Assembly (NCBI GenBank): GCA_037833965.1
Contig: AP031359.1
Location: 616,001-680,000, forward strand
Reading direction: 5' to 3'
Length of the DNA: 64,000 nucleotides
From: Marchantia polymorpha subsp. ruderalis
Taxonomy: Eukaryota; Streptophyta; Marchantiopsida; Marchantiales; Marchantiaceae
Of the stretch, positions 23,530 to 35,586 are shown one piece after another. The position numbers and the translations under genes were made by a program. The notes under the pieces are model-generated. The model was not told the origin of the DNA and searched no databases. It saw nothing but the letters and a program-made list of their open reading frames with translations. Every line of letters begins with the position of its first letter. Within the stretch, counting starts at the first letter, position 1.

Positions 23530-23625
23530 AAGTGCCTTCAACGTGATAGGTGAAAAGCAACGTCGGCCCCGGGGCCGGGCCTCCCTACCTTTCACTGGCT
23601 TTCACTCAATGAAGGCAGCGCGGAG
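23530..23625. repeat. GC-rich imperfect inverted repeat
   Basis: In AT-rich surroundings, TGCCTTCAACG...GTGAAAAGC (from about 23533) is answered by GCTTTCACTCAATGAAGGCA (to about 23615). The centre is the palindrome-like CGGCCCCGGGGCCGGGCC. It could be the core of a small inverted-repeat element or a cruciform-forming site. No gene contains it. Confidence 0.6.
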
Positions 23626-25449
23626 GCTGAAAACGATATGTCAAATTAGCTAACCAACGTTGGATCTAAGGCCAAGTCTGATGATGACAAGTCTGGCCCG
23701 TAAGATTTGCCCGTAAGCCAGGCAGATTGCATAAATAATTTCCGTATTTCATTTACTCAAATTCCACTCCCTGTTCTCATACATGCCATTTTGTAATTTT
23801 GTAACAATAATTCCGGATCTTCATCTTTTGTTCCGCTAAACATTGGAAGTGTCATTTTTTTCCTTACTTTCATACAACTCTACTTGATGTATTGATTCAA
23901 TTGCTACAAGAAGCTTGTCACAACTTGTCTCATGTTGAGTTACCCCACTGGCGGAAGTTGACGACGCTGCCACGCTACAGTCTCTTAAGTTTTCACGATC
24001 ATCTTTCCTAGAATTTAAAACTCAACTCCTTCCACGACGACAACAAATGAACCATTTTATCTCCGATCTCAATCCCTTGATGCTCCCACTACTGCAAGGA
24101 TGACACGCACAAATTGGAATTGCAGTCCATTCTCTTTTCCTTCCTCAAAGATGAAAGGAAAGGCGGATGTCGACGGGAGGAAAAGTTTTTCCTAAGCAGC
24201 TTGCAATGCTGCAAGGAAAATGCTTATGTTATCTTCCTCTATTGATTTCATCCTGAGTGGGAAAAGCGGCGGATTGGAAGATAGGCCAAGTTACTGTTGT
24301 ATTTTGTCTTCCACCAACAAGCCGTAGATCTCTAATACAACTACATGAAATATCTCTCAAGATTTGCATGCTGAAACAAAATGAGAGGAAAGAAATTGAG
24401 CAATTTTATCACACAAGCTCTAATCCCCTAATTTTCGGTTGGAATCGTGATGTGCAGGGATGGCTGCATAGCCCTGTATATTGGAGATAGGCATTTTAGC
24501 GTGGAAGCAAGGAATGTGGAAAGAACTTTGAGTAGAGCGTCAAAAAACGCAACTGTTTCTATTGAAAATATTACAACAGTTATTATTCAAGTTCAGCAAC
24601 TCGTGGAGCCTTATGAAACCAGCGCAAACACTCTTGAAATTGTTAAAACCAAGTCGAGGCTTATTAATGAGAGCTGAAACATTCAAGAGACGATTAAAGA
24701 CAACACATATAGCTTTCATGACATAATCTCTGGAATGTAAGAAAGTTGTTTGCAATCCTCAGTTTCTCCTTTCCTTCAGGGATGATGATCAAGATTTCAC
24801 TATTGGGCATAGATGATGTTAGCAGATCTAATTATGTGATTGTGTCTCTGGATATATGTGTCATCTCATATACTTTGAACGTTGGTTTGATTTTCATAGA
24901 TCAAATTTATTTACTGCCATAGATCAAGTACGCTTAGTCGTTAAATGATTCAAAATATATTGAACTTGTGACGTTGCTTAACTTTTCAAAGATTGAGAAG
25001 TTAAGTTAGACAGAAGTTAGCATCTCACATTATGAAATGCAATGTGTTTTTTTTCCTTATGTAGCTTGTGATCTGATCAAATTTGCATACTCAATTCAGT
25101 AGCCCATTACAATTACTCAAATCCTGTTTGATAAGCCTAAGTGAGGATCATTCTCAAAACTGTTATAATACTAATAATCTAGAGCATAGGAGACTAGAAA
25201 GATCAGATTGAAAAAAGAAAATCAAACATTGCAAAGTAAGCTTTATAGTAATAGCTAGAATTAATATTGAGCCTGTTGTTGGGCGTAGAATCCGCTGAAT
25301 ACTTACACAAATATATTTTATTCATGACTACACACTTCTTGTTAAAGTCAGATTGAGAAGTGTACCTATATTTGCACTTGTACATCAAAGCATAACACAA
25401 AAGGTATGAAAGTACAAATAAATTGTGGCTCGTTTTTGAGAGAATAGTA
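23626..25449. other. Spacer with unassigned frames
   Basis: The only notable frames are on the + strand at 24257-24490 and 24447-24677. The second encodes ASKNATVSIENITTVIIQVQ and continues past a stop with IQETIKDNTYSFHDIISGM. The even composition hints at a piece of a real gene, but I do not recognise the family. The rest shows nothing supported. Confidence 0.35.
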
Positions 25450-25487
25450 GTGCATACATCAGCGCTAAGTAGCGCTGATGTATGCAC
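25450..25487. repeat. Perfect 17-bp palindrome
   Basis: GTGCATACATCAGCGCT (25450-25466), spacer AAGT, then the exact reverse complement (25471-25487). The arms contain the smaller palindrome AGCGCT. A perfect palindrome this long in otherwise diverged DNA is either recent or conserved. No neighbour explains it. Confidence 0.85.
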
Positions 25488-27244
25488 ATAAGCCTTCACT
25501 TGAAAAGTTGTGTTAACTTCACGTGTCTACATCTTGACTGTTACCAACCTACAAATTGATACAATTTCTCCAAAAAACGTAGAGTAGTGTCGGCCAAGAG
25601 AGCAAACTCAAAACTTATAAGGTAGTTAGGATATGAGGTTTTAAAATGCTCTTCAATGACTTCAATGCCCTAGTTTCTTGAATTATTGAAATTGTATGGC
25701 TTTTAAACGCCGTGTTATTTTGAAATTACCACTTTTTCGATGAAAGAGCTTCATGTATAGTTGTTCACAAGAGCCAAGATCTATAATGCACGCTCAAACA
25801 GCTTGCCTAATTAGTTGAGCCTGTCAAAAGCCATGTATTGTTGCCGTTCTATTGTTTTGCTGCCCAAAGCTTGTTGATGTGAACAATATTGTCGTCATCG
25901 TCGTAGGAAAAGAAGGAATCTGTTTGATTGTCTTACTCTGAGCTCTGTAATGATTGATTGCAAGTTGATAAGTTATCGTAGGCTACATCAAATGTTGTAA
26001 ATTAACTTTTGTGTCTATAGAGGGATAAATTGAACACATATTGTCATATCCAGAGACACCTCTAGTGAGTTTTTTCAAAAACATATAGAGTATCAAAGGT
26101 AAGTTGTGACTTTCAATCAATGTTGATCTACTGAATGCTGGATTTAGTCAAATAGAAAGGAAAAAATTGTTTCACGGCTCATTCTTTCCTCTCTAATATC
26201 TCAATAAGTACTTGAGATTAGCTTTTAGTTCTTATGTCAGTCATGAAAGTGATGGTTTCAAGGGCATGAGAAAGTAACTGAGTAGAACTAATGATGAGGT
26301 CCCAATAACAGTTATTGGAAATAAGTTTTTTGATCTCATTTGAATTTTGAAACTTATGTTGTGTAGAGTTTGCAAATTGAAAAGTATGGACAAGTATGTG
26401 GACTCTTTGCAAGCAAATTATCACAATGAACATGTAGTTATTAAGATTTTTAACGCAAAACGCATCTCTCTTCCACGTTCAACAATTTTTCAACATAGAT
26501 ACTCTCACTGAAAGATGATTGGTGAGCAAACAAGTAAGATTATTGATTTGGCTAGAAGAAGCCCAAAAGAAGTCCAAACAAGAGACTTTGCGTATAAGAT
26601 TTGGAGAGCACTTTTATAGTTTTGAGTAGTTTGATATATCTCTTCATTCTTGGAGTGTGATAGAAGGCAGAGTATATCATAAGTTCAAGACCATATTCAA
26701 TTGTCTTGTGCGTGTTTGCCAATATGATTAAGTAATCATATTCTTTCAACCATATTTCTTTGATTAGAAACTAGAACATTATACTAAATAAAGAGGCTGA
26801 GGAGAAAGCGATTTCACCTCCAGAAATTTAGAGTTCAACCATAAGTACTACTGCTACGTGTGTTAGTGTACAAGCTACAAAGACACCTGCTAGAAGAATC
26901 AAGCTAAGTCAACCTGTGACAAACAACATAGTTTCATTTGAAGGTTACAGGAGTATTATTTAACAATGTAGCAAAAATATTTTTTTTGCTGTCCACATTC
27001 AGTTGTAAAACATACTTTAGAGTGGATTCCAGGTAGCTTTGAACCATGTCGTGATGTTGTGTTAAAAAAAAAAGTGGATCTTCTATGACTAGAGCTTGTG
27101 ATGAATTAGACCAAATACTAAAACAAGTATCTAGTTTCACTGATCTATATTCTTTTAGAGTGCGCTGCCAACGCACTTCAAAAGGGGCATTTGTGATCAC
27201 AGTGTTGAATGTTCATCGTACATGTTTGCAACATAAGAGTAGGT
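25488..27244. other. Spacer, no supported gene
   Basis: AT-rich, with short frames in all six phases and no family motif. It ends at the fold-back CCE derivative at 27245. Confidence 0.4.
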
Positions 27245-27669
27245 TGTAACAACAGATAAATACCCAAATGAAGCATAATGGCATAGATTCGATCCCACGA
27301 GTCTAGCTTAGGATTTAAGCAAATCTGTATATTAGAAGCTTGGTGCATATCTGTATATTAGAAGCTTGATGCGGCTTAGTGAGTAATCTTGGAAAATTTT
27401 TCCCCTTGAATATAAATTGCACAGTTGCGTACGGCTTTTATGGAAATTTATTGGATGAATTTCAGGATTTGAGTGTGATTTCATCGTGTAATGTGTTGCC
27501 TTTGAACTTTGCAATTGTAGTGCTTCTGGTAGTGACATGTGCTTGAGAAGTAAAACTCTTTAATAGAATGTTAATTCGTGACAAAACTTGATTCTCTAGT
27601 GTTAATTTTGTCCTCATGGGAATGGATCTTTACCATTATGCTCCATTTTGGTAATTATCTGCTATTACA
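27245..27669. mobile_element. CCE fold-back derivative, ~425 bp
   Basis: The left end TGTAACAACAGATAAATACC (27245) continues through the conserved GATTCGATCCCACGAG to 27301. The right end is the same sequence in opposite orientation, finishing TAATTATCTGCTATTACA at 27669. The middle is CCE 3' untranslated sequence in + orientation. Terminal inverted repeats are about 55 bp with several mismatches. AGAGTAG occurs at 27236-27242 and 27670-27676, two bases away from the left terminus. It may be a target duplication or chance, because the right copy also matches the next element's sequence. Confidence 0.7.
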
Positions 27670-30600
27670 AGAGTAGTGGATAGACAAGATCTCCGTAGAT
27701 AGTGCTCGAAGTGTTTGTTCCAATGAGACCAAGAATGCTGGAAATGGGCAAGGGTATCTTGAGCTACAAAGGTATGCAGTGGAGGACATTCTTCAACAAA
27801 GGCATAGTACTATCTTCGGCAAAGAGTCTTTGGACTTCGGCGTTAGAACCTTCGGTGTTATAGGAGAAGAGTCTTTGGCAAAGGATCTTTGGCTAAGTAA
27901 AAGACGGCGTTGAATAGGCAAGAAATTCAAACACTTGTACCGTCAATTTGCAAGGATTTACGATGCCGTTAAGGTGTTGAATTACATTGGGAGGAACGCA
28001 ACTTCAGCGCTGACATTCCGCAAAAGTGCATTCGCAAATTGGGTTCTCAGTGAGGAATGAGAAATTGAGAGTGCAACAATGAAGCAATCTTCAGGATTTC
28101 AATTATCAGCATTGAAGATGCCAGAATTTGGATTGAGAGCGTAGCTGGTAGATGCCAAGCTCAATTTCTTGCTATGGGGATGGAAATGGATTTGTGCGGC
28201 AATGGTGCAAGAATGGCAACTCGGAGATTTGGACTGTCGAGGACTGGGCAAAGATTTTGGAACCATGCGCAGGAGAAGATGGTGATTTCACCTTTGAAAG
28301 TGAAAGCGTGAAGGTGATCTTTGCATAAGAGAAGACTTTTGCGCAGCTATTTAAAAAACCTCGTTAGCGCAAGAACATGTACTAGACAACGGAGTATCAT
28401 GATCGGATGTGCAAAAATGTAGTGGTGGCCCTGATGCAGATTTTTTGGCCTTCGCGAATGACTTACATGGCAACATGGCAACATGGCAAGTCGGATTTGT
28501 GAAGCGCGCGGTGGTTGGGAAGCCTATTCATTGGGCACGCATCTTATGGGGCACAACACTTCAGCACATCGGCGAGCTATTCGAAGGATAAGTGAATTAT
28601 CTGTCTCTGTTCTTTATCAACTTCTATAGAGGGATGGGGTTGCTGACTATAGCCAAGCAGAAGAAATTTCCGCTCAAAACGGAGATAGCGGACGACAAAG
28701 GGGCGCTAGGAGGCAACGAAGTTGCCACCGAGGAGGACGACATTGTGCTTGCACTGCCTTCGGCCAACGTCGACAAATTGGAGCATGGGGTTGAGGAACA
28801 CCAGAACAAGAGGAGGAAATTGCAGAGTGTCACGACTTCAGAGTTAATTAATCAGCGGGCAGAGTTGCGGGTCCGAAGGCCAATTTCTACAAAGACGAGA
28901 TCGGCGAATATGTGTGCCTGTAGTAAGATGAAGGCACAATGTCCGCGGATTGATGAAGAAGAGAGCATTGAGAGTAGCGAGACCGCATTCCAATGTCGGA
29001 TATCTTCGGAACAGTGGGCTGAGATTGAATAAAAAGAAGCACAAACTAACGACAAATGGCCTTTGGTGGAGAGCCTTTGGCTTTTGAAGTGGAGACCTTT
29101 GACAATGCCCGCGAAAGATCCGCTGGAGGAAAGAGAAGAGCAAGAAGGTGATACTGAGGTAGAGATCTCGAGTCAGGGTCGTCCGCCTCCGAGACAACCA
29201 CCCGTGTACACATCTTTGGGTAAGGAGTATTCAAAGATACCCACAGAGCTAGCAAACACGGCTGTGGACTCCAATTTGATGGAAGAATTCATAGATTGAG
29301 TAGTGGAGGACGTGGAAAGAACTGTTGCGGTGCGACAACCGATGCCTTCGGGTCAAGTGGCTTCGGATACGGTCAATTTGGATAGTGGCGAAGGGACTTT
29401 GGCTAAAGAACCTAAGTTGGCCGGACTTAGTGCAGCGGACATGTTGGGTGAGCGAGTGGTTTCCTTGCTCAGATGTTTGGATAGAAAGATGATGAAGTAG
29501 TTCACCGCCGATTAACCGCCGAGCTAGCGATAGCGAGATTCTACGTAGAATTAGTGCGTAGTAGGACGCGAGCAAAGGTGATAGCATCCATGGAGGTAGC
29601 TGAAAGAGCAGCAAGCTTGACCTCTAAGTGCGCGACCGTGAAGGGTATCTTGCAGGAGCAGGAGAAGCGCCTTCAGCAATCAGAGTTAGAGTGTGCCAAA
29701 CTTTGGAGAAGTTTAGCAACAGAGAAGTACCTTCATACGAAGACAGAGCTCGAGTACGTAGGTCTTCGGGTCAACCTCAGCAATGCTCACAAGGGACGAG
29801 ATGGAAGTGTTCCAGAAGGAAATTGAAAGAAAATTTAAGCGCGCGGAGGAGGTGACGACAACTTTGGCCATGCGCGATCAATTGCACGCTGGTGAATTGG
29901 CGGCGAAAGCAAAGGAGTTGGAGGATTGCAAAATTGTTAGGGCTTTGGAGTTAGAGCAGAGGGAGACATAGGATGCAGATTGCAACAAATTGCAATCTCA
30001 ATAGTTGAGGAGCAGTTGATCACGGCCGAAGCAAAATTGCTGGAGACGGAGGCGACGGTCCAGTAATTAGAGGGGCAGACGGATGCTACGTTGTGCGCAA
30101 AGGTAAACCTCTGCCTTCGCGTTTATGTAGAGTGGAAGATCCAGACTCTTAAGTGGACAAAATTGAATGAGCTGGAGTGACGGAATTGATAGCCAGCGGA
30201 GCCGTAGGACATTGGCAGTTAGATAGGAAGTTCAATTCGTTCATCTTTGGTTTGGAGGAGACAAAGGAGAATTTAGAATTAGGACTGTCAGTCGCTCTGA
30301 GTATGATGGAGTAGATAAGAACTCAAGAGGCGTGGTAATTGCCGGATCAGCTGGCATCGCGTTTGTTGGGAGCTCGCATCACAGCGAGTGACGTCTCCGG
30401 GTGCTAGTTAGGAATAAAAAGGTCCAAGTCCTTGCTTTCGGGGGGCTTTTTTCATTCTTTAATTTTTCAGTTTTTAGTTTGCATTCCTCCGCGTGTCAGT
30501 GAATTGTGAGTTTTGTCACCGTGTGCGAGTTGCTTCAGTTTGTCAAAGATACCAAATCTCGAGTAGAGAATCCAATTTGAATGTTCTGAGTGGTGCATAG

Positions 30601-30943
30601 TGTAGCTCAAGATTTAAGCAAATCTGTACATTGGAAGCTTAGTGCAGCTGGCTGAGTGTGTAATCTTGGGAAATTTTCCTCCTGAATATCAATTGTAGAG
30701 TAACGTGCGGCTTCTGTAGGGTTTTATTGGATGCATTTCAGGTTTGAGTGTGATTACTCCCTGCAATGTGATGCCTTCGGACTTAGCACTTGGAGCGTCT
30801 TTTGGAAGTGACATGTGCCTAAGAAGTAAAACTTCTCAATAGATTGTTAATTTGTGACATTACTTGGTTGCCTGGGTTGAATATGTCCTCATGGGATCGG
30901 ATCTTTACCATTATGCTCCATTTCGGTAATTATCTGTTATTAA
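27670..30943 (+). mobile_element. CCE copy 6, 5' truncated
   Basis: The + strand homology with the 5' leader at 48026-48570 (reverse strand) begins at once: AGTAGTGGATAGA, GTTCCAATGAGACCAAGAA, ATGCAGTGGAGGACA. About 130 bp of the 5' end are missing. The gene spans about 28145-30410. The 3' untranslated region ends at 30943 with TTATCTGTTATTA, where the terminal CA is lost or mutated. Immediately to the right lies another CCE (copy 7) in opposite orientation. Confidence 0.75.
28145..30410 (+). pseudogene. CCE coiled-coil protein in copy 6
   Basis: N-domain scraps at 28150-28590 include LLWGWKWICAAMVQEWQL and MATWQVGFVKRAVVGKPIHW, ending with NFYRGMGLLTIAKQKKFPLK at 28620-28680. An acidic linker follows (28700-29280: DDKGALGGNEVATEEDD). 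AADMLGERVVSLLRCLDRKM at 29440-29490 is the counterpart of the LLKYLDGKREKY hallmark, then RSRTRAKVIASMEVAERAAS. The coiled coil lies at 29580-29970 (ERKFKRAEEVTTTLAMRDQL). Many stops. The domain order is that of the other copies, closest to subfamily B. Confidence 0.7.
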
Positions 30944-32094
30944 ATATCTTCAACAAATCAAAGCAACTCTTGCAGTGTGATAAAATGCACAACTCACAAA
31001 CGTGCAGAGGAATGCAAACTAAAAGCAAAAAACTGTTTCATAGAAAAGCTCCCTCAAAGCAAAGCCTTGGACTAATTTATTCACAATGAACACATGGAGC
31101 CACCAGCCACTAGCTGCGAGATCCCAATAGGTGCGACATCCACGGGCGCAGCAGTTGCCACACCTGCAGAGCACCTAACTAATCCTATCCTACTCAGAAC
31201 TACAGTGAGCTCTAACTCTAAGTTCTCCTTAGTCTCTTCCAAGTCAGATATGCAAGAACTAACTATCCTATCTAAGTGATTGTGTCCTATTATCTCGTTG
31301 GCTTCCAGTGCTTAAAACCTACGCTCCAACGAATCTAACTTCAACCACTTTGTGGTCTGGATCTCGTATTTCACATAACCGCAAAAACAACATTCTACTC
31401 TAGCTCTCAAACCGGCAACTGTCTCCTACTCCAGATGTCTAATGGTCGCCTATGTCTCCATCAATTTTGCCCAAGCAGTAGCCAACTGACTCTCAACTGC
31501 CGACAGTTGAGATTGCAAACTTCTACATTCTGCATCCAGCTCTCTTCAACTCCAAAAATTTGGCATCATCATAGGAAGCTAATTATTCCTCCCAAAGAGC
31601 TAATTCTGCAGCCATCAACCGATCCAGTGTCGCTTGACGCTCCACCAGCTCCTCCGCGCATTGAAAGAGTTCTGAAACATTATTTGAAACTCCTCCAATC
31701 CGTCCCAAAGTTTCTTCTTCATCTTCTGAACTGCACAAACTTCACCCCAAAGATCTTTGCATTCCTACTGTGTACGAAGGCTTCTTTCGGCCATTAACTC
31801 TCGCCAAAAATCTTCGCACTCCAACTCCTTTGCCCGAAATCGCTCTTCTAATTCTTGCAAGGTAACTTTTGCGGTTTGCACACTTGGATGTCAAGTTTTT
31901 GATCCAATCTGTCATCCTAGCGGTTGCCTTTGCCTTTGCCTTTGTCCTTCTGCGCACCAATTCTACATAACAACCCGCCAAAGACGTTAGCACCTAGTAC
32001 TTTACCATCTACCTGTCCAAGTACTACACTAGTGGAACAATTTGTTCACTTTAAAGATCTGACATGCTAAACTTTGCCGACTTTGGCTCACAGG
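30944..32094 (-). mobile_element. CCE copy 7, left part (split by copy 8)
   Basis: A diverged CCE on the - strand, cut at its 3' end by copy 6. From 30944 it reads the subterminal TATCTTCAACAAATCAAAGC. The stop-codon hairpin region is at 31040-31090 (AAGCCTTGG, then TTTATTCACAATGA). The coding part runs to 32094, where copy 8 inserted into the target ACAGG. It continues at 35582. Confidence 0.7.
31090..32089 (-). pseudogene. CCE coiled-coil protein in copy 7, C-terminal half
   Basis: The - strand contains GCYVELVRRRTKAKAKATAR at about 31980-31910, equivalent to FYVEIIRNRT in other copies, then coiled-coil-like sequence with many stops down to 31090. The N-terminal part is on the far side of the inserted copy 8, at 35587-36250. 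Several codons carry the CTTCGG/CCAAAG motif that is dense in this copy. Confidence 0.6.
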
Positions 32095-32511
32095 TGTGGT
32101 GCCTAGTTTTTTCGTTTTTCTTTAAAAATCAACAAAACTAAAAGATAATTGTTTAGAAAGTAGTTGTTAGAGTTAGAATGAGCACCTCCTGAGGAGAAAT
32201 GATAGAATTAGTTAGAATTCGTCTACGTCCGAAGATCTTTGGATCTTCGTGTCTTCGTGTCTTCGGCGCATCCTTTTATGGATGTACGAAGAGCTACGTC
32301 GGAATCAATTTCAAATCACGCAACGGGCCGGACGATGTTCGCACGCGTCGGGATTCCTAATGGGCGCGGGAGAAGGCAATGTTAGGGCTTCGAAGGTAGG
32401 GGCAGTACGAGGAGACTTCGCGCCGACATTGCGATATCGAGCAAGAACGAGTGAGAGAGAGAGGAAGTGAAATCGAGCCAACCCGCGATTAGCGAAACGC
32501 AAATTGAAGAC

Positions 32512-35048
32512 ATGGCGCCCAAGAAGAGTGAGAAGGTGAGGAAATTGGTTCCCTTGAAGGTGCCTTACAAGGAATTGAGACCCTTCAGACGCGAGTTGAG
32601 TGAACTGCGGCTTGAATTCCTTTTGTGGAATTGGAATTGCGTCTCGGCGAGTATCTGCAAGGAGGTAATGAAGAAGAGCACGATCGAAGGCGAGGAGCTC
32701 TGCGGTAATTCCATGCTGTGGACTATCGAACATTGGACGAAGGTATTGGGATCCTGTGCGGGCATTGAAGGAGATCTGCTATTTGAGAAGAATAGCGTAG
32801 GACTTACGCGCGGCGAGAAATTCTCTTACGGACCTCTCTTCGAGTCGAGAAGACAGGGAACGAATGGATGGAAGACTGTTGATTACAAAGATCCGAAGAG
32901 AAGGGCGATTGCGTTGGAGATCATGCACATCTTGCGGCCGGCGCGCACGACTTATGTGACGGCATGGCAAGTAGGGTTCTTCGAACGCATTCTGAAGGGA
33001 CAGCGAGTTCATTGAGCAAGGATCTTTCACGATCTTGTCTGGGTGAATGCAGGCTCCCGGTGGACGGGACCTTTGACCAATCACATCACTCTCTTCCTGG
33101 TGAATTTCTATCGAGGGATGGGATTGCTTACGAGGGAGGAGAAGAAGCGATTTCCGAGAGAGCGGGAAATCCTGACAGCTGAATCCAGTGAAGGGACGGA
33201 AGACGAGAACCGAACCCCCTCAATCCCAACACACACAATAGCTCGAGGACCAGTTTAGGTGGACGTGGTTCAGAGACGGGAGAAGCCAGAGAGACGATTG
33301 GCAAAGAGAAGGAAGGTCGTGAATGATGACGAGGAGGAATTGGCCCACGAGGTAAGAAGGATGGATATGGATGTAGGTGGAGCGATAAAGCACAGAGCTT
33401 GCGCAAGACTAAAAAAGAGGGCGAATCGGAGGATGGTGACAGTTGAGGTGTCAGACAGCAGCGTGGAGAAGACGGTGGCACCAATTTTAAACACATCCGA
33501 AGTCGGAGCTAGCGAGGTAATGCGGCCTGTGGAGATAGGAGTACCTTCGGAGGTGTCAATCAAAGTTCTAGCAGACATACCGGCAAAACCTTTGAAGGAG
33601 GGAACGGAATTGGTAAGTCCGATTTCTCTGTCTTCGAAGCAAACACGGTCTGCGCGGGGCAAAGAGACACCACAGATGAAGATGAACGAGGACCTGGAGA
33701 AGGAGTCCACTTTGAGCGAGGAGATTCTGGAACAGGTTGTAGAAGCAGAGGGCATTACACTGCCGACATCCCCGGTGGAAGAGGTGATACCCGAAGAAGG
33801 GAAGAAGACTTCTGTATTGAAGATGTGAAGACATTAGAAATTACAATTCCTGAATTCTTGGAGGATAGTGTAGTTCCATTGTTGAAGTATTTGAATGGGA
33901 AGAGAGGGAAGTATGCTGTATCGGAGGAGCCAGGATTCTATGTACCAATGATTATGAATAGGAAGAAGCTCAAGAGAGCAGTTGCAGTAAAGAGGCAGTG
34001 GGATTCCGCAACTGCATTGGCACGGATGCGAGCTACAACCTTGTCATCCGAGTGCGCGGCAGTGAAGGCGACATTGCGGGAGCGAGAAGCCCAGCTTCGG
34101 GAGAAGGAAACTAAGTGTGAAGTGTTGCAGCTGAATCTAGAGAAGGAATCCGGGCGTTGTGCAGAGTTGGAAGAGACCTGTGGAGGACTTCGTATCTCCA
34201 ATGAGAATGCCCAGAAGGTAACAGTGGATTTCATGGCCAGATTGGAGAAATCCAGAGAAGCTTATGAGGCGTCAATCAAAAGATTGGAGCGGTTGATCAC
34301 TACTGCGGAGAAGCGAGAGAAGAAACATGTCAAGGAACTTGCTACATTGGAAGCCCGATGAGCCAAAGAAGTTCGGGGCAAAATCGCAGAGGCGAGGACG
34401 GCGGAGTAAGATCTTCGTAGCAAAATTTTGGAGATTGAGAAAGTGTGAGATGGAATTCCGATGTGCGGAGGAGCTATCAGCAAGTCTGTCGGCGGGAAAC
34501 CAGAAGCATGAAGAGGAGTTAGCGGATTGGGCCGGGAAATTGGTAGATTGTGAGTCGGCCAAGTCTTTGGAGGTCGAATGTAAATTAAAGGTTGAATCCG
34601 ACTGTCGACGGTTACGAGAGCAGTTCTGAAGGCGGAGATGAAATCGGAAGAGTCGCAAAGGAGAATGGAAAAGGCAAAGGAGGCCTACCGTCAGCTGCGG
34701 GAGGAGTCAAGCGACGTGTTGAAATTGCGGTTAGAGAAGTGCTTGAATGGGTTCGCGATGTGGGAATTGGAATCGGTGAAGTGGTTGAAGCTAGATCTAC
34801 TCGAGCGATGGCTGATGAGCGCAAAAACCAGCGGATCCGCATGACACAAACAGATTGTAGAGTTAGTTAATTCATTTTCAGAGGAATTGAATGAGGCGCG
34901 CCATAATGTAGAAGTAGAGATTGTAAACATGTTGCGTAGATTAGGAGTAGAGAGTAGTTCAGACGATGCTGTAACCGTTACATCAGACGGCACGGCCTCT
35001 GAGACCGATTTGCCTCAGACGGTTGATATCCGAGAGTTGCCATTGTGA
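32512..35048 (+). pseudogene. CCE coiled-coil protein, subfamily A, near-complete
   Basis: The start MAPKKSEKVRKLVPLKVPYK at 32512 is shared with 44334. N-domain, residues 1-225: FLLWNWNCVSASICKEVM, TIEHWTKVLGSCAG, RRAIALEIMHILRPARTTYV, then NFYRGMGLLTREEKKRFP. The linker (33259-33820) is Glu/Lys rich with KKRANRRMVTVEVSDSSVEK. DSVVPLLKYLNGKRGKYAVS lies at about 33870. The coiled coil (33960-34750) includes EREAQLREKETKCEVLQLNL. The C-terminal piece LNEARHNVEVEIVNMLRRLG lies at 34880-34945. The stop TGA at 35046-35048 overlaps AATAAA. Only a few stops and frameshifts separate these blocks (for example near 33015, 33830 and 34361), so decay is recent. The function is unknown. The long coiled coil suggests a structural or multimerising role. 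Confidence 0.82.
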
Positions 35049-35100
35049 ATAAAGAAGCCCAAGGCTCTTTCCTTGGGGGGATTTTCTGTCAATTGGCTTG
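35049..35100 (+). terminator. Post-stop AATAAA and hairpin in copy 8
   Basis: The stop codon overlaps the poly(A)-signal-like hexamer (TGAATAAA). The next bases form a stem: GCCCAAGG, loop CTCTTT, then CCTTGGGGGG. The same arrangement occurs near 6700, 7125, 11400, 30415 and 46911. Eukaryotic 3' end formation would use the hexamer; the hairpin's role is unknown. Confidence 0.6.
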
Positions 35101-35586
35101 TCTTGATTGTGAATCTGTATCCACTATGTCTGTGCGCTAGTGTGTGATCTAGGCTTGAGGCACGGTGCGCTCTTGTTTGTCAAAGTTACCGCATCAAGAG
35201 TTGTGAGTATTCGGCTCGAGTGTCTTGAGAAGTTGAGGCTCCTTGGGATTTAAGCAAATTCAGGTCTGAGTATCCGGGTCAGTGAGTTGAGATGTATGCA
35301 ATGCTAGGAAGTTTTCCCCCTGAAATACAAGTGTGGAGTTGCAAGCGATTCCTACAAGCGTTGTTTGGAAAAGTTTCAGGCTGTGAGTGTGGTTATGCAC
35401 TACTCTGCGGGTCTTCGGCTCTAGCTGGGTAGTGTCTTCTGGGAGTGGCATTGGCCTAAGAAGTGAAACTCTTTAATAGAATGCTATTCTATGACAAATC
35501 GTGACTTTTGTGGTTGTTTCTGTCCTCGTGGGAACGGATCTGTACCATTATGCTCCATTTTGGTATTTGTTTGTCATTACAACAGG

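Larger units (their letters stand above)
32095..35581 (+). mobile_element. CCE copy 8 (subfamily A), complete ends and TSD
   Basis: The 5' end TGTGGTGCCTAG is at 32095 and the 3' end ..GTTTGTCATTACA at 35581. The exact target duplication ACAGG lies at 32090-32094 and 35582-35586. Length is 3487 bp. It inserted into copy 7, whose sequence continues on both sides. The leader (32095-32511) has an A/T-rich subterminal run and the inverted repeat CGAAGATC..GATCTTCG. The 3' region (35049-35581) has the post-stop hairpin. No terminal direct repeat, reverse transcriptase or transposase is visible. Confidence 0.9.
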
